The notes under the pieces: generated by a model
What the model saw: only the letters and a program-made list of their open reading frames with translations
Databases searched by the model: none
Told to the model about the DNA's origin: nothing
Made by a program: the position numbers and the translations under genes
Part shown: piece by piece, positions 35,572 to 47,575 of the stretch
Layout of the letters: each line of letters starts with the position of its first letter
Numbering within the stretch: position 1 is the stretch's first letter
Assembly: GCA_029844215.1 (NCBI GenBank)
Contig: CM056731.1
Location: 82,294,992-82,358,991, forward strand
Origin: Przewalskia tangutica
Taxonomy: Eukaryota; Streptophyta; Magnoliopsida; Solanales; Solanaceae
DNA: 64,000 bases
Reading direction: 5' to 3'

Positions 35572-36289
35572 CCCCTAAGCTTGAAGAGTTCTTCATCCAA
35601 AAATGTGCCTAAGTCTTGAAATCTCCTCCCTCTCCTTGTAGTAGTTGTCCGCCACACCTCCCCTTTGAGAAGGCCCCTTGGCCGAAAGTATCGCCCCCCT
35701 CCTAGTGGTGCTAGCAGTGGGTACCCCTAGCCTAGTTGTTTTCGTATAATACCCCCCCTTTGTGGTATAGAAATACTCTCCTAGTATTGTTATAATGTCC
35801 AAAATACTTTAGCCCAAATACCTTGTTGTACTTTCCAAGGTTATACTTATCTGGCTTGGAAAATACTATTATACTTTCCTTAAGCCACTAAACGAAACCC
35901 TAAGGAAAAATCTTCACCCGGAGTTGAAGTATTAAGTAGAAGTTGTGTAGACACTTCTAAGGGTTTCTTGGAGCGTTTTGGAGCGCACGGAGTAGGAGCT
36001 AAACCTTGTTCAGGAGCGACATATAAACTCGGATAATTTTGGGCTTATCGAGGTAAACATTCTTGACCTTCTGTTGTAATTGGAAATTACATGTTGTAGG
36101 AATATATAGTTGAAGTATACTATATATAGAACTGAACATTATAATTGTGCGGCAATGTCTTTTGACTTAAGCCTGAATAATACTTACGGCAATGTCTTGC
36201 GACTTAAGCCTGAATATTAAATAAGAGAATCTGTAATTACATAGGGTGTATCAGATGAGACTTGTGTAGCATTCGTGTAGTAGAATTGT

Positions 36290-36309
36290 ACACGTCCGGT
36301 CAGACGTGT
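36290..36309 (+). other. Conserved LTR stem-loop (T4 LTR1)
   Basis: ACACGTC, six-base loop CGGTCA, GACGTGT: seven perfect pairs, with T-A at the position that is T-G in T1 and C-G in T2. Confidence 0.7.
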
Positions 36310-37484
36310 TAACCCCGGTTGGCTTGGTAGCGGCCTCGATAGAGGAGGAGATTTCTGTTGTTGGGAGAGTCTTGCGAATTTTCGTAGAATATTCTACGTC
36401 GGGATCTAAAGGTATTAATAGGCGCTTTGTGGCCTCTATAGGTTGTAGTACTACGTGTGGAGTGATCCACTTGGCAAGGAGTAGCCGGCGGTTTGAGGTA
36501 CTTGAGCGTTTTGCTATTAGTCGACAATCGTCGCGAGGTATGTGGACCTCTTCCTATCTCTTCTAGCATGATATGTGTGAACTATGTAGTGCGGTACGCG
36601 TACATGTGCTAAATGTATTTGATTGATTTAAAACATAAAGTGTTATAACGGCTTTATGGGAAGTTGGTTATAATAGCTTTATGTGGATAAGCACATACTT
36701 TGTGGTTTTTTTAAAAAAGGTAACTGATTTGAATAATAACTGGCTGGATATGTGTTAATAAATAACTTGATGCATTTCAAAAGATCTATGAATCGCTTTG
36801 AAAGAATGAGTATTACTGGTTTTGAAAGCTTAAGAGTTATACTAGCTTTATGGGAAGTTAGGTATAACGGCTTAAGAATGTTTCTTGATTTCGAATCGAA
36901 TGTGTATCGACAAACCACCGCGGCGTTAATAAAAGGAAAATGTATTGACTAAAGTATTATTAAAACCAGTAGAAACCTCCATCTGCATAGAAGCTAAGAT
37001 GAGACAAAATGATATTACATTTCCTAGATCATGGCTGCTTAATAAGATTGATTATAAACAAAGAATACCTACTCACTTATAAGACATAGTTTTCTCAAAA
37101 CGTTTAAAGGAGAATTATGTTTTAAAGGATTTAAAACAATGAACTACTAAACCTTTTTCTAAAATGAGAAACTTGAGCATTGAAATTAGGCAAACTTGAA
37201 CGTTTGGAAAATAAGGTTGTTACTTGATTTTACAAAGGAAAGCATTTTGGTTTACTTAACAATGTTAGTCACTCTATTTTTATACTACGGGTATCGGGTG
37301 ACCTTTGTAAAAGAAATGGATCTTAAAAGGAATTTAACGGACGTAGTACTTTAAGGTTAAAATCGGACTTTGATATAAAATGAAAGTACCTTGAGTCGTG
37401 TGTAACTTGCTTATACTTGTTGTTATGAAACTTGACCATGTTACGTGTGATAGCCTTGTTGTGTAAATCTTGTGTTCTACTTGA

Positions 37485-37735
37485 CTAGGGTCATCCGAAT
37501 GTATATCACTTGATTCGGCTCATCCGAATGTATTTCACTCGACTCTGGGCTCATCCGAATGTATTTCACTCGACTACCGGTTCATCCGGAATGTATTTCA
37601 CTCGACTCCGGTTCATCCGGAATGTATTTCACTTGAGGACCGGTTCATCCGGAATGTATTTCACTTGACTACGGTTCATCCGAATGTATTCCACTCGACC
37701 ACGGTTCGTAGGATGAGCAGGAATGTATTCCACCC
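37485..37735 (+). repeat. 33-base minisatellite, T4 LTR1
   Basis: About seven units of 'ggttcatccgggaatgtatt' plus 'tcactcgactacc'. Several units read TCATCCGAATG, with two G missing, or have CTCTGGGC where LTR2 has CTACCGG. Confidence 0.85.
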
Positions 37736-38378
37736 TTTTCTATATTGGGTCCATAAGATGGGCGAGACACGTTATACGTATCACATGATTTGTACCTAGA
37801 CTGGCGGTGAGGAAGGAGTTCCACGGGCATGAGGATGACTTTTAGGCGTGAGTCACGACTTGACATGGCTGCTTCTATGTTGTGAGCGTAGTTTGGTTAT
37901 CATACATGTCTCCCGCTTTATATAGACTATTATGATTTCATTTATGATATTTCTGCTTTCACATACTTGGTACTGTTATCTTGACCTCCTTCGGCTGCGT
38001 TCATCTGCATGAGTAAAAGGTACATCGGTATGCCGATCCATTTTAGGATCACCTTTGTATTGAAAGCTCCGTTCCTTGGAGGCTTATCTTTTGGTATGTT
38101 ACCACAGTCCGTAGATGCTTATACATTCGGGGTATGGCGGCCCTGTCCGTCATAGTTGTTGTAAATCTTAAGTGCATGCTTGTTGTAGGCGGTGGTTTGT
38201 AAAAGGTTAACTGCTCGGGTTTTTATGTATATCTTGAAGGCAACTGCTTTGGTTGCTCTGTTTACTTATTATATCTCTTGTTTCATGACTCGTGTTTTAT
38301 TTTCCGTGGTTTTCTCGATGTTGTATCACTAGGTGCGGGGTAGGCACGATCCACGCCCGGATTCGGTCGTGACAAAAG

Positions 38379-38390
38379 TGGTATCGAGCG
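38379..38390 (+). other. T4 primer binding site
   Basis: TGGTATCGAGCG after LTR1; a second one, TGGTATCGTGAGCG, follows LTR2 at 43873-43886. Both differ from TGGTATCAGAGCG at the CAG. Confidence 0.78.
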
Positions 38391-38573
38391 ATTAGTCCTC
38401 GGAAAGTGTCTGACCGTGTCTAGTAAGTCTTGATTATCGGTGTGTTGTGCACCACATCTATAATCGTGAGGCTGCAGGACATTTAGGATTGGTTTCCATC
38501 CTTCCCATTCGAGATCGTGCCTTAGATTGTGTGATAAATTGGACCCTCCGACGTATTCCTTTCCTTTACGATT

Positions 38574-39789
38574 ATGCCTCCGCATAAGGCAACCTTGAGC
38601 CAGTGGGCAAGGCGATCGAGGAGCTGTTAGTGAGATCTGAGAGAATGCGAGCGCGAGCGGCCAAGACTGAGCAGTGCCAAGATTCGGCGGGTTTCGCGGC
38701 CGCCCGGCACCAGCAGAGTTTAGCCGCAGCGATGGGCTGCCGAGACTCTGATACGAGCCTCGTCCCACGGAGCCGATGAGATGGGGTACAAGGAGATGGC
38801 GATTCTTGGCGTGTCGTGGCGAATATGAGGATAGGATCGTGATTCAGGCCCGATAGCACCCGTAGTACACCCCGGCGAGCGGTTTGAGGCTACGTGACTT
38901 CCCGAGTTATAGCCCTCGGTGTTCTATGGATCGAGTGAGGCGACCCTCGGGAGTTTATCCGACTCTGACGGATCATGAGTGATCGAGCCTCGAGGCAGTC
39001 GGTGGTATTGGGTTCGCATCACCGCGTGATCTGCGATTGGGTTTGATTCGTGAGCTGTCGGGAAGAGCATGCACTTCCAGCATTTGGGACGAGTTCTCGA
39101 GGCATTTCTTGCACATTTCTTGCCTCGCGGATGAGAGGGCTCGGGCGATAGATTTTTGACGTTGAGGCGGGGCGGGCGGGCGGTTAGAGAGTACAATGTG
39201 AGTTCGACTCATTAGCTCGGTATGTTCCCTGTTGTAGCGGATATGGAGGAGTACACCGCTACGCCACCGGGCGACGATTACTTGGCAGAGGCTTGTACGG
39301 GTGTAGCTCTTCAGCCGGGCATGGACATTGCCCGCATGCAAGCTCATGCACTAGGATGTGAGGCACGGAGAGGTCGACGGAATGACCGAGATCGGCAGAA
39401 GAGGGCCAGAACAGCAGGGTCCTTTGGTAACTTTCGAGGCGGACCGCCTCAGCAGCAGTCTAGTCATGTACCTCCGCCAAGCAGTGGTCCCCGCGATCTT
39501 GGGGCGTTCAGGGTATTCGAGCTGGTCGAGCTCGGGCTTAGTTCCGCGGTATACGTGAGTGCTAGCGATGGATTCATGTCCCCTCCGGTGTGCACGATGT
39601 GGCAAACATCATCCCGGAATGTCGTCTTTTACGGTGCTTGTTTCACTGCGGCCGTCGAGCCATGTGACGAGATCGTGCTTATAGGAGAGGTACGGCAGCT
39701 TGGCGCGACTTACCGGATCGATGGCGAGTTCATCGCGCCCTACGATTATGCGCCTGCAGGCGTACTTATGATTAGAGTGGAGCGGTAGC
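38574..39789 (+). pseudogene. gag: T4 gag (frameshifted)
   Basis: Start ATG reads MPPHKATL. The capsid half is broken by frameshifts up to about 39220. 39222-39789 is then open: DDYLAEACTGVALQPGMDIARMQAHALG and RNDRDRQKRARTAGSFGNFRGGPPQQQSS match T6 gag closely. After that the frame is shifted, so the zinc knuckles (T6 CYFCGQQGHLARDC) cannot be read here, although DNA around 39560-39680 still resembles that region. The end at 39787 (TAG) belongs to the shifted frame. Non-functional as written, with the caveat on base-calling at CAG/CCGG. Confidence 0.8.
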
Positions 39790-40631
39790 TTCAGGTATAT
39801 CCTTAACCATCTAGAGTTTTGTTTGTTATGATAATGTGTTAAGTGTTATGTTCAGATAGCTTGGTGCTAAAATGTGATTTAGAAACATGCTTAGTGGAAG
39901 GGTAAGCCTGGGGGTGAGAAAATGATGAACCTTAGAATATTACAGTTGAGACCTTAGATGTAAGGCCGTCTTGAGTACAAGATTTTGCGAGTGATCCTTG
40001 TCAGAGTGCATTTTATGCCTAGAATGTATTGTGTGATAAGTCCCTGGGTTGGGTAAATGAAAGTGGTAGCTTTCATGATGTGTTTTAGCAAGATTGTTCC
40101 GTGTCGAGGAGCAAGAGTTGGCGCGATAATGGGTCGGGTTGGGGCCATGTTGCGGGCCAACCCGCGTCCCGTTTCGAGGAAAGGTCAGATCTGGTGGTCG
40201 CCAGGTGGCGGTCACAAGGGTGCTAGGCCCAAGTTTAGATGACCATCTTATGAGTTCGTGGATACGTTCGACCAGAATCAGTTCGTGAAGGCCGAGAGTG
40301 GCCTTAGAAATCGAGGTTAGTAAGATGACCAAGTTTGGAGGTAGTGACTCGAGGTTGGAAAGCGAGCGTTGGCGAAGTGTGGTGCGTGTCTTGGGAAGGG
40401 TTCGAGTGTTCGAACAGTACGACGAGGTAGGGAGAAGTGAACGAGTGTGATCGTTTCTTTTGTGGTAAGAGGTGATTCCTCGTGGACTTGGGATTTCGTA
40501 TTTTGTGCATTTGTTATTTCATGGCGGTGTGGCATGATTGTTTTCAGACGTATAGCGGTGAAGACTATCTTTGGCGCATGTTTGTGTTGAGACTTGAGAA
40601 GGAACATTCGACGAATGTTTCTAAGGAAGAA
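39790..40631 (+). other. T4 conserved noncoding 3' domain and polypurine tract
   Basis: No gene-like frame. It contains 'gatgaaccttagaatattac', the hairpin GGGTTGG/CCAACCC at 40136-40142 and 40157-40163, and 'gtgctaggcccaagttta', all shared with T2, T3 and T6. It ends in a shortened tract, AAGGAAGAA (40623-40631), where T6 has AAGGGGAGGAGAA. Confidence 0.78.
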
Positions 40632-41026
40632 TGTTATACCGTATTTTTCAGAGTATATGCGTGAGGGCGTGCGTAGAAATTTGAGCCTTAAGTTAGGCAA
40701 GTTTCAAATTTGTACACAACACCCGATTAGAGTCGTTTTTAAACGTTTCCACGACTTTTGTTGGGAAAATTCGGCTATGTCATTTATATTTTTTGCGGAT
40801 TTTTCCGAGAGACGAAACATTGTGGACCAACGGGAGGGTGACATGTGTCACCCTCACATTGGAACAAATGGGGCGGCAATGGTGGACGAAAAAGAGGGCT
40901 TTAGTTGGTAGGATATTTTTGTGCAAGTTGTGTGGTAGATGGATAAGGTACACATGGTGGAAATCTAACCCTACACTTGCACCACACTTGTCTTCATCTT
41001 GGCCATTGGTTGGCCATGGCTTGACC

Positions 41027-41034
41027 TATAAATA
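41027..41034 (+). promoter_or_regulatory. TATA box, T4 LTR2
   Basis: TATAAATA followed by CCCCCC, same place as in LTR1. Confidence 0.62.
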
Positions 41035-42949
41035 CCCCCCTAAGCTTGAAGAGTTCTTCATCCAAAAATGTGCCTAAGTCTTGAAATCTCCCTCCCCTCT
41101 CCTTGTAGTAGTCGTCCGCCACACCCCTCCCCCCTTTGAGAAGGCCCCTGGGCCGAAAGTATCCCCCCCCCCCCTCCTAGTGGTGCTAGCAGTGGGTACC
41201 CCAGCCTAGTTGTTTCGTATAATACCCCTTTGTGGTATAGAAATACTCTCCTAGTATTGTTATAATGTCCAAAATACTTTAGCCCAAATACCTTGTTGTA
41301 CTTTCCAAGGTTATACTTATCTGGCTTGAAAAATACTATTATACTTTCCTTTAGCCACTAAACGAAACCCTAAGGAAAAATCTTCACCCGTAGTTGAAGT
41401 ATTAAGTAGAAGTTGTGTAGACACTTCTAAGGGTTTCTTGGAGCGTTTGGAGCGCACTGAGTAGGAGCTAAACCTTGTTCAGAACGACATATAAACTCGG
41501 ATAGTTTTGGGCTTATCGAGGTAAACATTCTTGACCTTACATTTGTAATTGGAAATTACATGTTGTAGGAATATATAGTTGAAGTATACTATATATAGAA
41601 TGAACATTATAATTGTGCGGCAATGTCTTTTGACTTAAGCTCGAATAATACTTACGGCAATGTCTTTGCGACTTAAGCTGAATATTAAATAAGAGAAGCT
41701 GTAATTACATAGATGTATTACAGTAGACTTGTGTAGCATTGTGTAGTAGAATTGTACACGCCCGGTCAGACGTGTTAACCCCTGGTTGGCTTGGTAGCGG
41801 CCTCGATAGAGGAGGAGATTTCTGTTGTTGCGGGGAGGTCGCCAATTTTACGTAGAATATTCTACGCCGGGATCTAAAGGTATTAATAGGCGCTTTGTGG
41901 CCTCTATAGGTTGTAGTACTACGTGTGGAGTGATCCACTTGGCTTAAGGAGTAGCCGGCGGTTTGAGGTACTTGAGCGTTTTGCTATTAGTCGACAATCG
42001 TCGCGAGGTATGTGGACCTCTTCCTATCTCTTCTAGCATGATATGTGTGAACTATGTACGGTAGACGCATACGTGCTAAATGTATTTGATTGATTTAAAA
42101 CATAAAGTGTTATAACGGCTTTATGGGAAGTTGGTTATAATAGCTTTATGTGGATAAGCACATACTTTGTGGTTTTTAAAAAGGTAACTGATTTGAATAA
42201 TAACTGGCTTGATATGTGTTAATAAAGAACTTGAAGCATTTCAAAAGATCTATGAATCGTTTTGAAAGAATGAGTATTACTTGGGTTTTGAAAGCTTAAG
42301 AGTTATACTAGCTTTATGGGAAGTTAGGTATAACGGCTTAAGAATGTTTTACTGATTTCGGAAATCAGAATGTGTATCGACAAACCACTGCAGCGTTAAT
42401 AAAAGGAAAATGTATTGACTAAAGAAGTATTATTAAAACCAGTAGAAACCTCCATCTGCATAGAAGCTAAGATGAGACAAAATGATATTACATTTCCTAG
42501 ATCATGGCTGCTTAATAAGATTGATTATAAACAAAGAATACCTACTCACTTATAAGACATAGGTTTCTCAAAACGTTTAAAGGAGAATTATGTTTTAAAG
42601 GATTTAAAACTATGAACTACGAAACCTTTTTCTAAAATGAGAAACTTGAGCATTCGAAATTAGGCAAACTTGAACGTTTGGAAAATAAGGTTGTTACTTG
42701 ATTTTACAAAGGAAAGCATTTTGGTTTACTTAACAATGTTAGTCACTCTATTTTTATACTACGGGTATCGGGTGACCTTTGTAAAAGAAATGGATCTTAA
42801 AAGGAATTTAACGGACGTAGTACTTTAAGGTTAAAATCCGGACTTTGATATAAAATGAAAGTACCTTGAGTCGTGTGTAACTTGCTTATACTTGTTGTTA
42901 TGAAACTTGACCATGTTACGTGTGATAGCCTTGTTGTGTAAGTACTGTG

Positions 42950-43215
42950 TTCTACTTGACTACCGGGTCATCCGGGAATGTATATCACTTGATTACCGGT
43001 TCATCCGGGAATGTATTTCACTCGACTACCGGTTCATCCGGGAATGTATTTCACTCGACTACCGGTTCATCCGGGAATGTATTTCACTTGAGGACCGGTT
43101 CATCCGGGAATGTATTTCACTTGAGGACCGGTTCATCCGGGAATGTATTTCACTTGACTCGGTTCATCCGGAATGTATTCCACTCGACTAGGTTCAGGAT
43201 GAACAGGAATGTATT
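42950..43215 (+). repeat. 33-base minisatellite, T4 LTR2
   Basis: About seven units, mainly full length (ACCGGTTCATCCGGGAATG). The 94- and 116-codon frames over it are artefacts of the 33-base period. Confidence 0.88.
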
Positions 43216-43868
43216 CCACCCTTTTCTATATTGGGTCCATAAGATGGGCCGAGACACGTTATACGTATCACATGATTTGTACCTAGGCTGGCGGTGAGGA
43301 AGGAGTTCCAGGCATGAGGATGACTTTTTAGGCGTGAGTCACGACTTGACATGATCGCTTCTATGTTGTGAATCGTAGTTTGGTTATCATACATGTCTCT
43401 GCTTTATATAGACTATTATGATTTCATTCTGATATTTACTGATTTCACATACTTGGTACTGTTATCGACCTCCTTGGCTGCGTTAAATCTGCATGAGTAA
43501 AAGGTACATCGGCCGTCGATCCCCGCTTTTAGGATCACCTTTCAGCGTATTGAAAGCTCCGTTCCTTGGAGGCTTATCTTTTGGTATGTTACCACAGTGC
43601 AGTAGATGCTTATACATTCGGGGTATGGCGGGGCCTGTCGTCATAGTTGTTGTAAATCTTAGAGTGCAGCCTTTGTTGTGGCGGGGTTTGTAAAAGGTTA
43701 ATCGCTCGGTTTTTATGTATATCGGAAGCAAGCTATTTTTGGTTGCTTTGTTTACTTATTATATCTCTTGTTTCATGACTCGTGTTTTATTTTCCATTGG
43801 TTTTCTCGATGTTGTATCACTAGGGTGCCCGGTAAGGCACGATCCACGGGCCGGATTCGGTCGTGACA

Positions 43869-44290
43869 AAAGTGGTATCGTGAGCGATTAGTCCTCGGAA
43901 AGTGTCTACGACCGTGTCTAGTAGAGTCTTGATTATCGGTGTGTTGTGCACCACATCTATAATCGTGAGGTTGCAGGACATTTAGGATTGGTTTCCATCC
44001 TTCCCATTCGAGATCGTGCCTTAGAGTGTGATAAATCGGACCCTCGGCGTATTCCTTTCCTTTACGATTATGCCTCCGCATAAGTGCAACCTGAGCCAGT
44101 GGGCAAGGCGATCGAGGCGTTAGTGAGATACAGAGGAGTACGAGCGCGCAGCGGCCAAGACTGAGCGATACTTGACGGCGGGTTTCGACGCCCGCACCAG
44201 AGAGTTTAGAGCGCAGCGATGGTGCTGAGACTACTGAGACTGAGCCTCGGTCCCCACACTGAGCCGATGAGATAAGTGCAAGAGATGGCC
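43869..44290 (+). pseudogene. gag: Second T4 leader and gag start (partial)
   Basis: Copy of 38375-38800: PBS 43873-43886, leader with 'gtgttgtgcaccacatctat', and an ATG at 44070 reading MPPHK. It is lost at about 44290, where the sequence turns into minus-strand LTR interior. It shows that LTR2 was also a 5' LTR. Confidence 0.8.
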
Positions 44291-44519
44291 AAGTATGTGA
44301 AAGCGATGAAATGCGTAATGAAATCATAACGATCTAAACAAAGCAGGAGACATGTATGATAGCCAACCTACGATACAATGCATAAGCAGTCATATCAAGT
44401 CAGGGACGCATGCCCTCAAAGTCATTACTAAAATATAACCATGGGTCTCACGCCGATAATATCAATCATGCCCGTGGAATCCTTCCTCACTGCCGGCAGT
44501 CCATGATATAATATAACAC

Positions 44520-44850
44520 CAATAAGCATACATGAACATCAAGTCCCACCTGTGTCCTAAAAACTGTACGGGCCAAGTAGGAAAACGAACCACCAGATCC
44601 AACCTGTATCATAAAACTGACGGGGGCAAGTACGAAAGCTAAATACCAGATCCAACCTGTCGTCACGAGATATGACCGGGGCAAGTGCGCAAGATATCTA
44701 CCGGAGTCTACCGTACCAAACCGTGCAATAGCAGCGGGGCAATGTAAAGCCAACTACCAGATCCATCCTGCGTCATCAACTGAGCGGGGCAAGTACGAAA
44801 GCTAACTACCAGATCCAACCTGCGTCACTAAATCTCATGGAGGGCCAATC
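44520..44850 (-). repeat. Minisatellite in T5
   Basis: About five units near 60 bases built on 'accagatccaacctgcgtca' and 'cggggcaagtacgaaagcta'. The unit is unlike those of the other LTRs but occupies the same place in the LTR. Confidence 0.75.
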
Positions 44851-45149
44851 CATAAAAATATCCTACGTGGTCGCATGCCCCGGAATCCCACATCGTATAA
44901 GCATGACCATAGGGTAACACAAACAAATCCGGGAATCTAACCCGCCTCCTGGTCACATGCCCCGAAATCCCACATCGTATAAGCATGTCCAAGGAGTAAC
45001 ACAAATAATGGAAGCATACCTGTGGAATCCCACATCACCGCTTCGACGCGTCAAGTAAACTTACAAGACGGTAGACCTCCAACCGAGAGTCGCGGTAACG
45101 TAATAAAACATAATACTTGCACTCAAAAGCTATCACCAGCGCACATAGG

Positions 45150-45265
45150 CAATTCTCAATTAAACAAGCCAAAGTACTTATCAAGGCACACATAGAATAA
45201 TTCTCAATTAAACAAGCCAAAGTACTTATCAAGGCACACATAGAATAATTCTCAATTAAACAATC
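45150..45265 (-). repeat. 51-base tandem repeat in T5
   Basis: Two full units and a part of 'aattctcaattaaacaagcc' plus 'aaagtacttatcaaggcacacatagaat'. The ORF across it (LIENYSMCALISTLAC twice) is a reading of the repeat. Confidence 0.78.
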
Positions 45266-47575
45266 CAAAGTACTACGTACGTACATTCTTTTCAAAAGAC
45301 TCCTTTTAATGTAAAACCCCAAGATACTAACACCCGTAGTATCAAGGTGTGTCTATTTTTCAAAGTAAGTTACTACACTTTTAGAAAACTCATTTCAAAG
45401 CTTGAAATCAAGTAACTTCAAATTTTCACAATCTAGGCAACTTATGCCTAATAATCAAAATAGACAACTTTCTTAACCTTCCATAAAGCCGTTATAACCA
45501 ACTTCCCATAAAGCCGTTATAACCCTTTATGGTTTTAGACATATTCATTCCTTTTATAACCAAGAGACTTATACTTTTAAAACCAAGTATCACATACTTA
45601 CAAAACAAGTTTCTTAACTTTCAAAATACTTCAAGTCTTTTAATATTTAGAAAACAAGTTTCTTCTACTTATAAACCTCAAGTAACTCACACCTTTAAAA
45701 CAAGTTACTTCTCTTAAATCATGTCATTTCTCCTCTTTTAAATCAAATAAGTAAATCACTCCTTTGACTCCCCTAAAGCCATTATAATGACCTTTAGGTT
45801 TTGGAACTAAGACACTAGCCAAAAGGTTTGGAAACCACTTCCTTTTCAAGACTCTATGTACTTTAAGTAAAATACTTTCACTTATAAGAATCCAAACTTC
45901 ACTAAGGAAATGGATTATACAACTTACAATTTAAACATCAAAGTACAATCAAGGAAGTACATAGAACAAATTCTATTTTAGGCAATCCAAATACAACCAA
46001 GGAATGGATTATTTAAGGAGTAGGACATACTTTCTTTATCTTATGGAATCATGCTAGAAGAGGAGATAGTTCACATACATTTTCGGCTAAATCCACAAGC
46101 TAAGCCGAATACGCCGTACGTAGAATTGTCAACCTATAATGGTCACAACATGACTATCAATTTCTAGTCCCTAACGTAGAATAATACTAAGTATACGGTC
46201 ACTTATTCTACGGAAAATCGGGCAGCACTTCCTTTGTTTGTACATACTTTGCCACCTTTTTCAAGGCCGAATACAATAACCAACATGCCACATTTAAGGC
46301 TCAAAACAACAACCAAACAAAGGGGATTACACGCCTTACAATACATGTAAAATTCCGCCCCACAATTAATACGAAGTAGTTCCATATTCAAGCCATTCTC
46401 GGCCAACAACATAACCAACAATTCAAAGTCTTTTCCAATCCTTTTCCAATTCCAAGTTCTAAGGTCTTACATGTTATATAGTCATAAACAACTTCAACAA
46501 CTACAATTTCCTTCTTTATACAACATGCGACGACTTAAACTAACAATCGACTTGAATTGTAATCTTAAGGCTAAACATGCTAGTTTTCGGATTAGGCTTC
46601 CAATAGCCAATATCCTTATCAAACTTCATACTATATATCTCATGCTTGCTAATAACCATAGCTACAACAACAAGTAATCTCAATTACTAAAACGACAAGA
46701 ATTATACCTTTATAAGCCCTTAAAATTTCCAAGATTCAAAGTCGCGCCTTAGCAATTCTTAGCTCCTTTCCTTATGTTCCAATCCGCTTCAAGCACTCCT
46801 TAGAAGCCTATGAAGAACCCATCTTCAAGTTCCAACTTCAAAGTTGAAGAACTCCTTAAGTTTCCGCCTTGCGACTAACGTGAAAACGCCATTTTTCCGA
46901 AATCTTTCTATTGAGATATCCTTACAATACCCTTAGGGACATTGGGTTTAAGTCTTGTGAACAATGGATCAAAACTACAAATTTTTTGTGTGGATAGATA
47001 GGTGAACCCGAGAGCTCTTCACTATGTAGAACAAGTCTTGAAATTTTTCCAAGTGTTGGAGCTAAGTCTTGCAACGTGTATAGTATATATAACACAATTA
47101 AGGGTCAAGATTATAACAAATGTGTGGCTTGGATGAAGATCATTAATTAAATAGCCAAGTGGACAAGTTGACTTGGTCAACAATCTCAAGCTTGAAGACT
47201 TATCTTCCTTGATGGTCAATGACCATTTTACCCTTACAAAATTCGACCAAGACCATATGTGGGGGGGTGACATGTGTCGCCCTCTCATTCGTCCATAAAA
47301 TTCCGTAACCCTCGTGGGCCCCGCAAAATGTAAAATTCCTCGGGTGGGCCCCACGTGACCAAATCCGTAAAAATAAATTTCCATAATGATAATAAGTTCC
47401 ATACTCTTCAAATAACGCATTTTGAGAATCCAATTCTCAACAACGAACATTTTTCCTTTCTGACGTCCGGAAGATTTTCCGTCGGAAAAACAATTCTTCC
47501 TTTCGTACCAATTTCCAAGTCTTGATTCCTTACGTACATTCTCTTTTACATGTCCTGGACTTACGGGGTGTAACA

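Larger units (their letters stand above)
35160..38374 (+). repeat. T4 LTR1
   Basis: TGTTATACCCC to CGTGACA. U3 palindrome GGGTGACATGTGTCACCC at 35373-35390, TATA 35564-35571, stem-loop 36290-36309, perfect palindrome CGTAGAATATTCTACG at 36383-36398, core block to about 37075, 33-base minisatellite at about 37485-37735. Compared with LTR2, most differences are missing bases at CCGG or CAG. Confidence 0.9.
40632..43868 (+). repeat. T4 LTR2
   Basis: TGTTATACC to TCGTGACA, near copy of LTR1. U3 palindrome 40836-40853, TATA 41027-41034, stem-loop at about 41755-41773 with one C-A mismatch, CGTAGAATATTCTACG at 41851-41866, palindrome CTGATTTCGGAAATCAG at 42352-42368, minisatellite about 42950-43215 with mostly complete units. 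Confidence 0.9.
35160..44290 (+). mobile_element. T4: gag-only LTR element, LTR-gag-LTR-partial gag
   Basis: LTR1 35160-38374, internal 38375-40631, LTR2 40632-43868, then a second PBS and gag start (43869-44290) that break off against T5. The order LTR-internal-LTR-internal indicates recombination between copies or two tandem copies. No pol. The left junction in the LINE is GTAGAC/TGTTATACC; no duplication can be matched on the right. Confidence 0.87.
44291..47575 (-). mobile_element. T5: truncated opposite-strand LTR
   Basis: In its own sense it starts TGTTACACCCCGTAAG at 47575 and reads through U3 (palindrome at 47265-47282), the stem-loop (46327-46350, two wobble pairs) and the inverted repeat CGTAGAATAA/TTATTCTACG (46175-46184 with 46203-46212). 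It then enters minisatellites and stops at 44290 before U5 and any PBS. Its other half and its internal region are missing. It joins LINE ORF2 at 47576. Confidence 0.82.

Noticed and set aside
42907..43297. Open frames of about 100 codons with an 11-residue repeat (GSSGNVFH type) in T3 and T4 LTRs
   Set aside because: They follow from a 33-base minisatellite being a multiple of three. They occur on several frames and on opposite strands and lack a conserved start.
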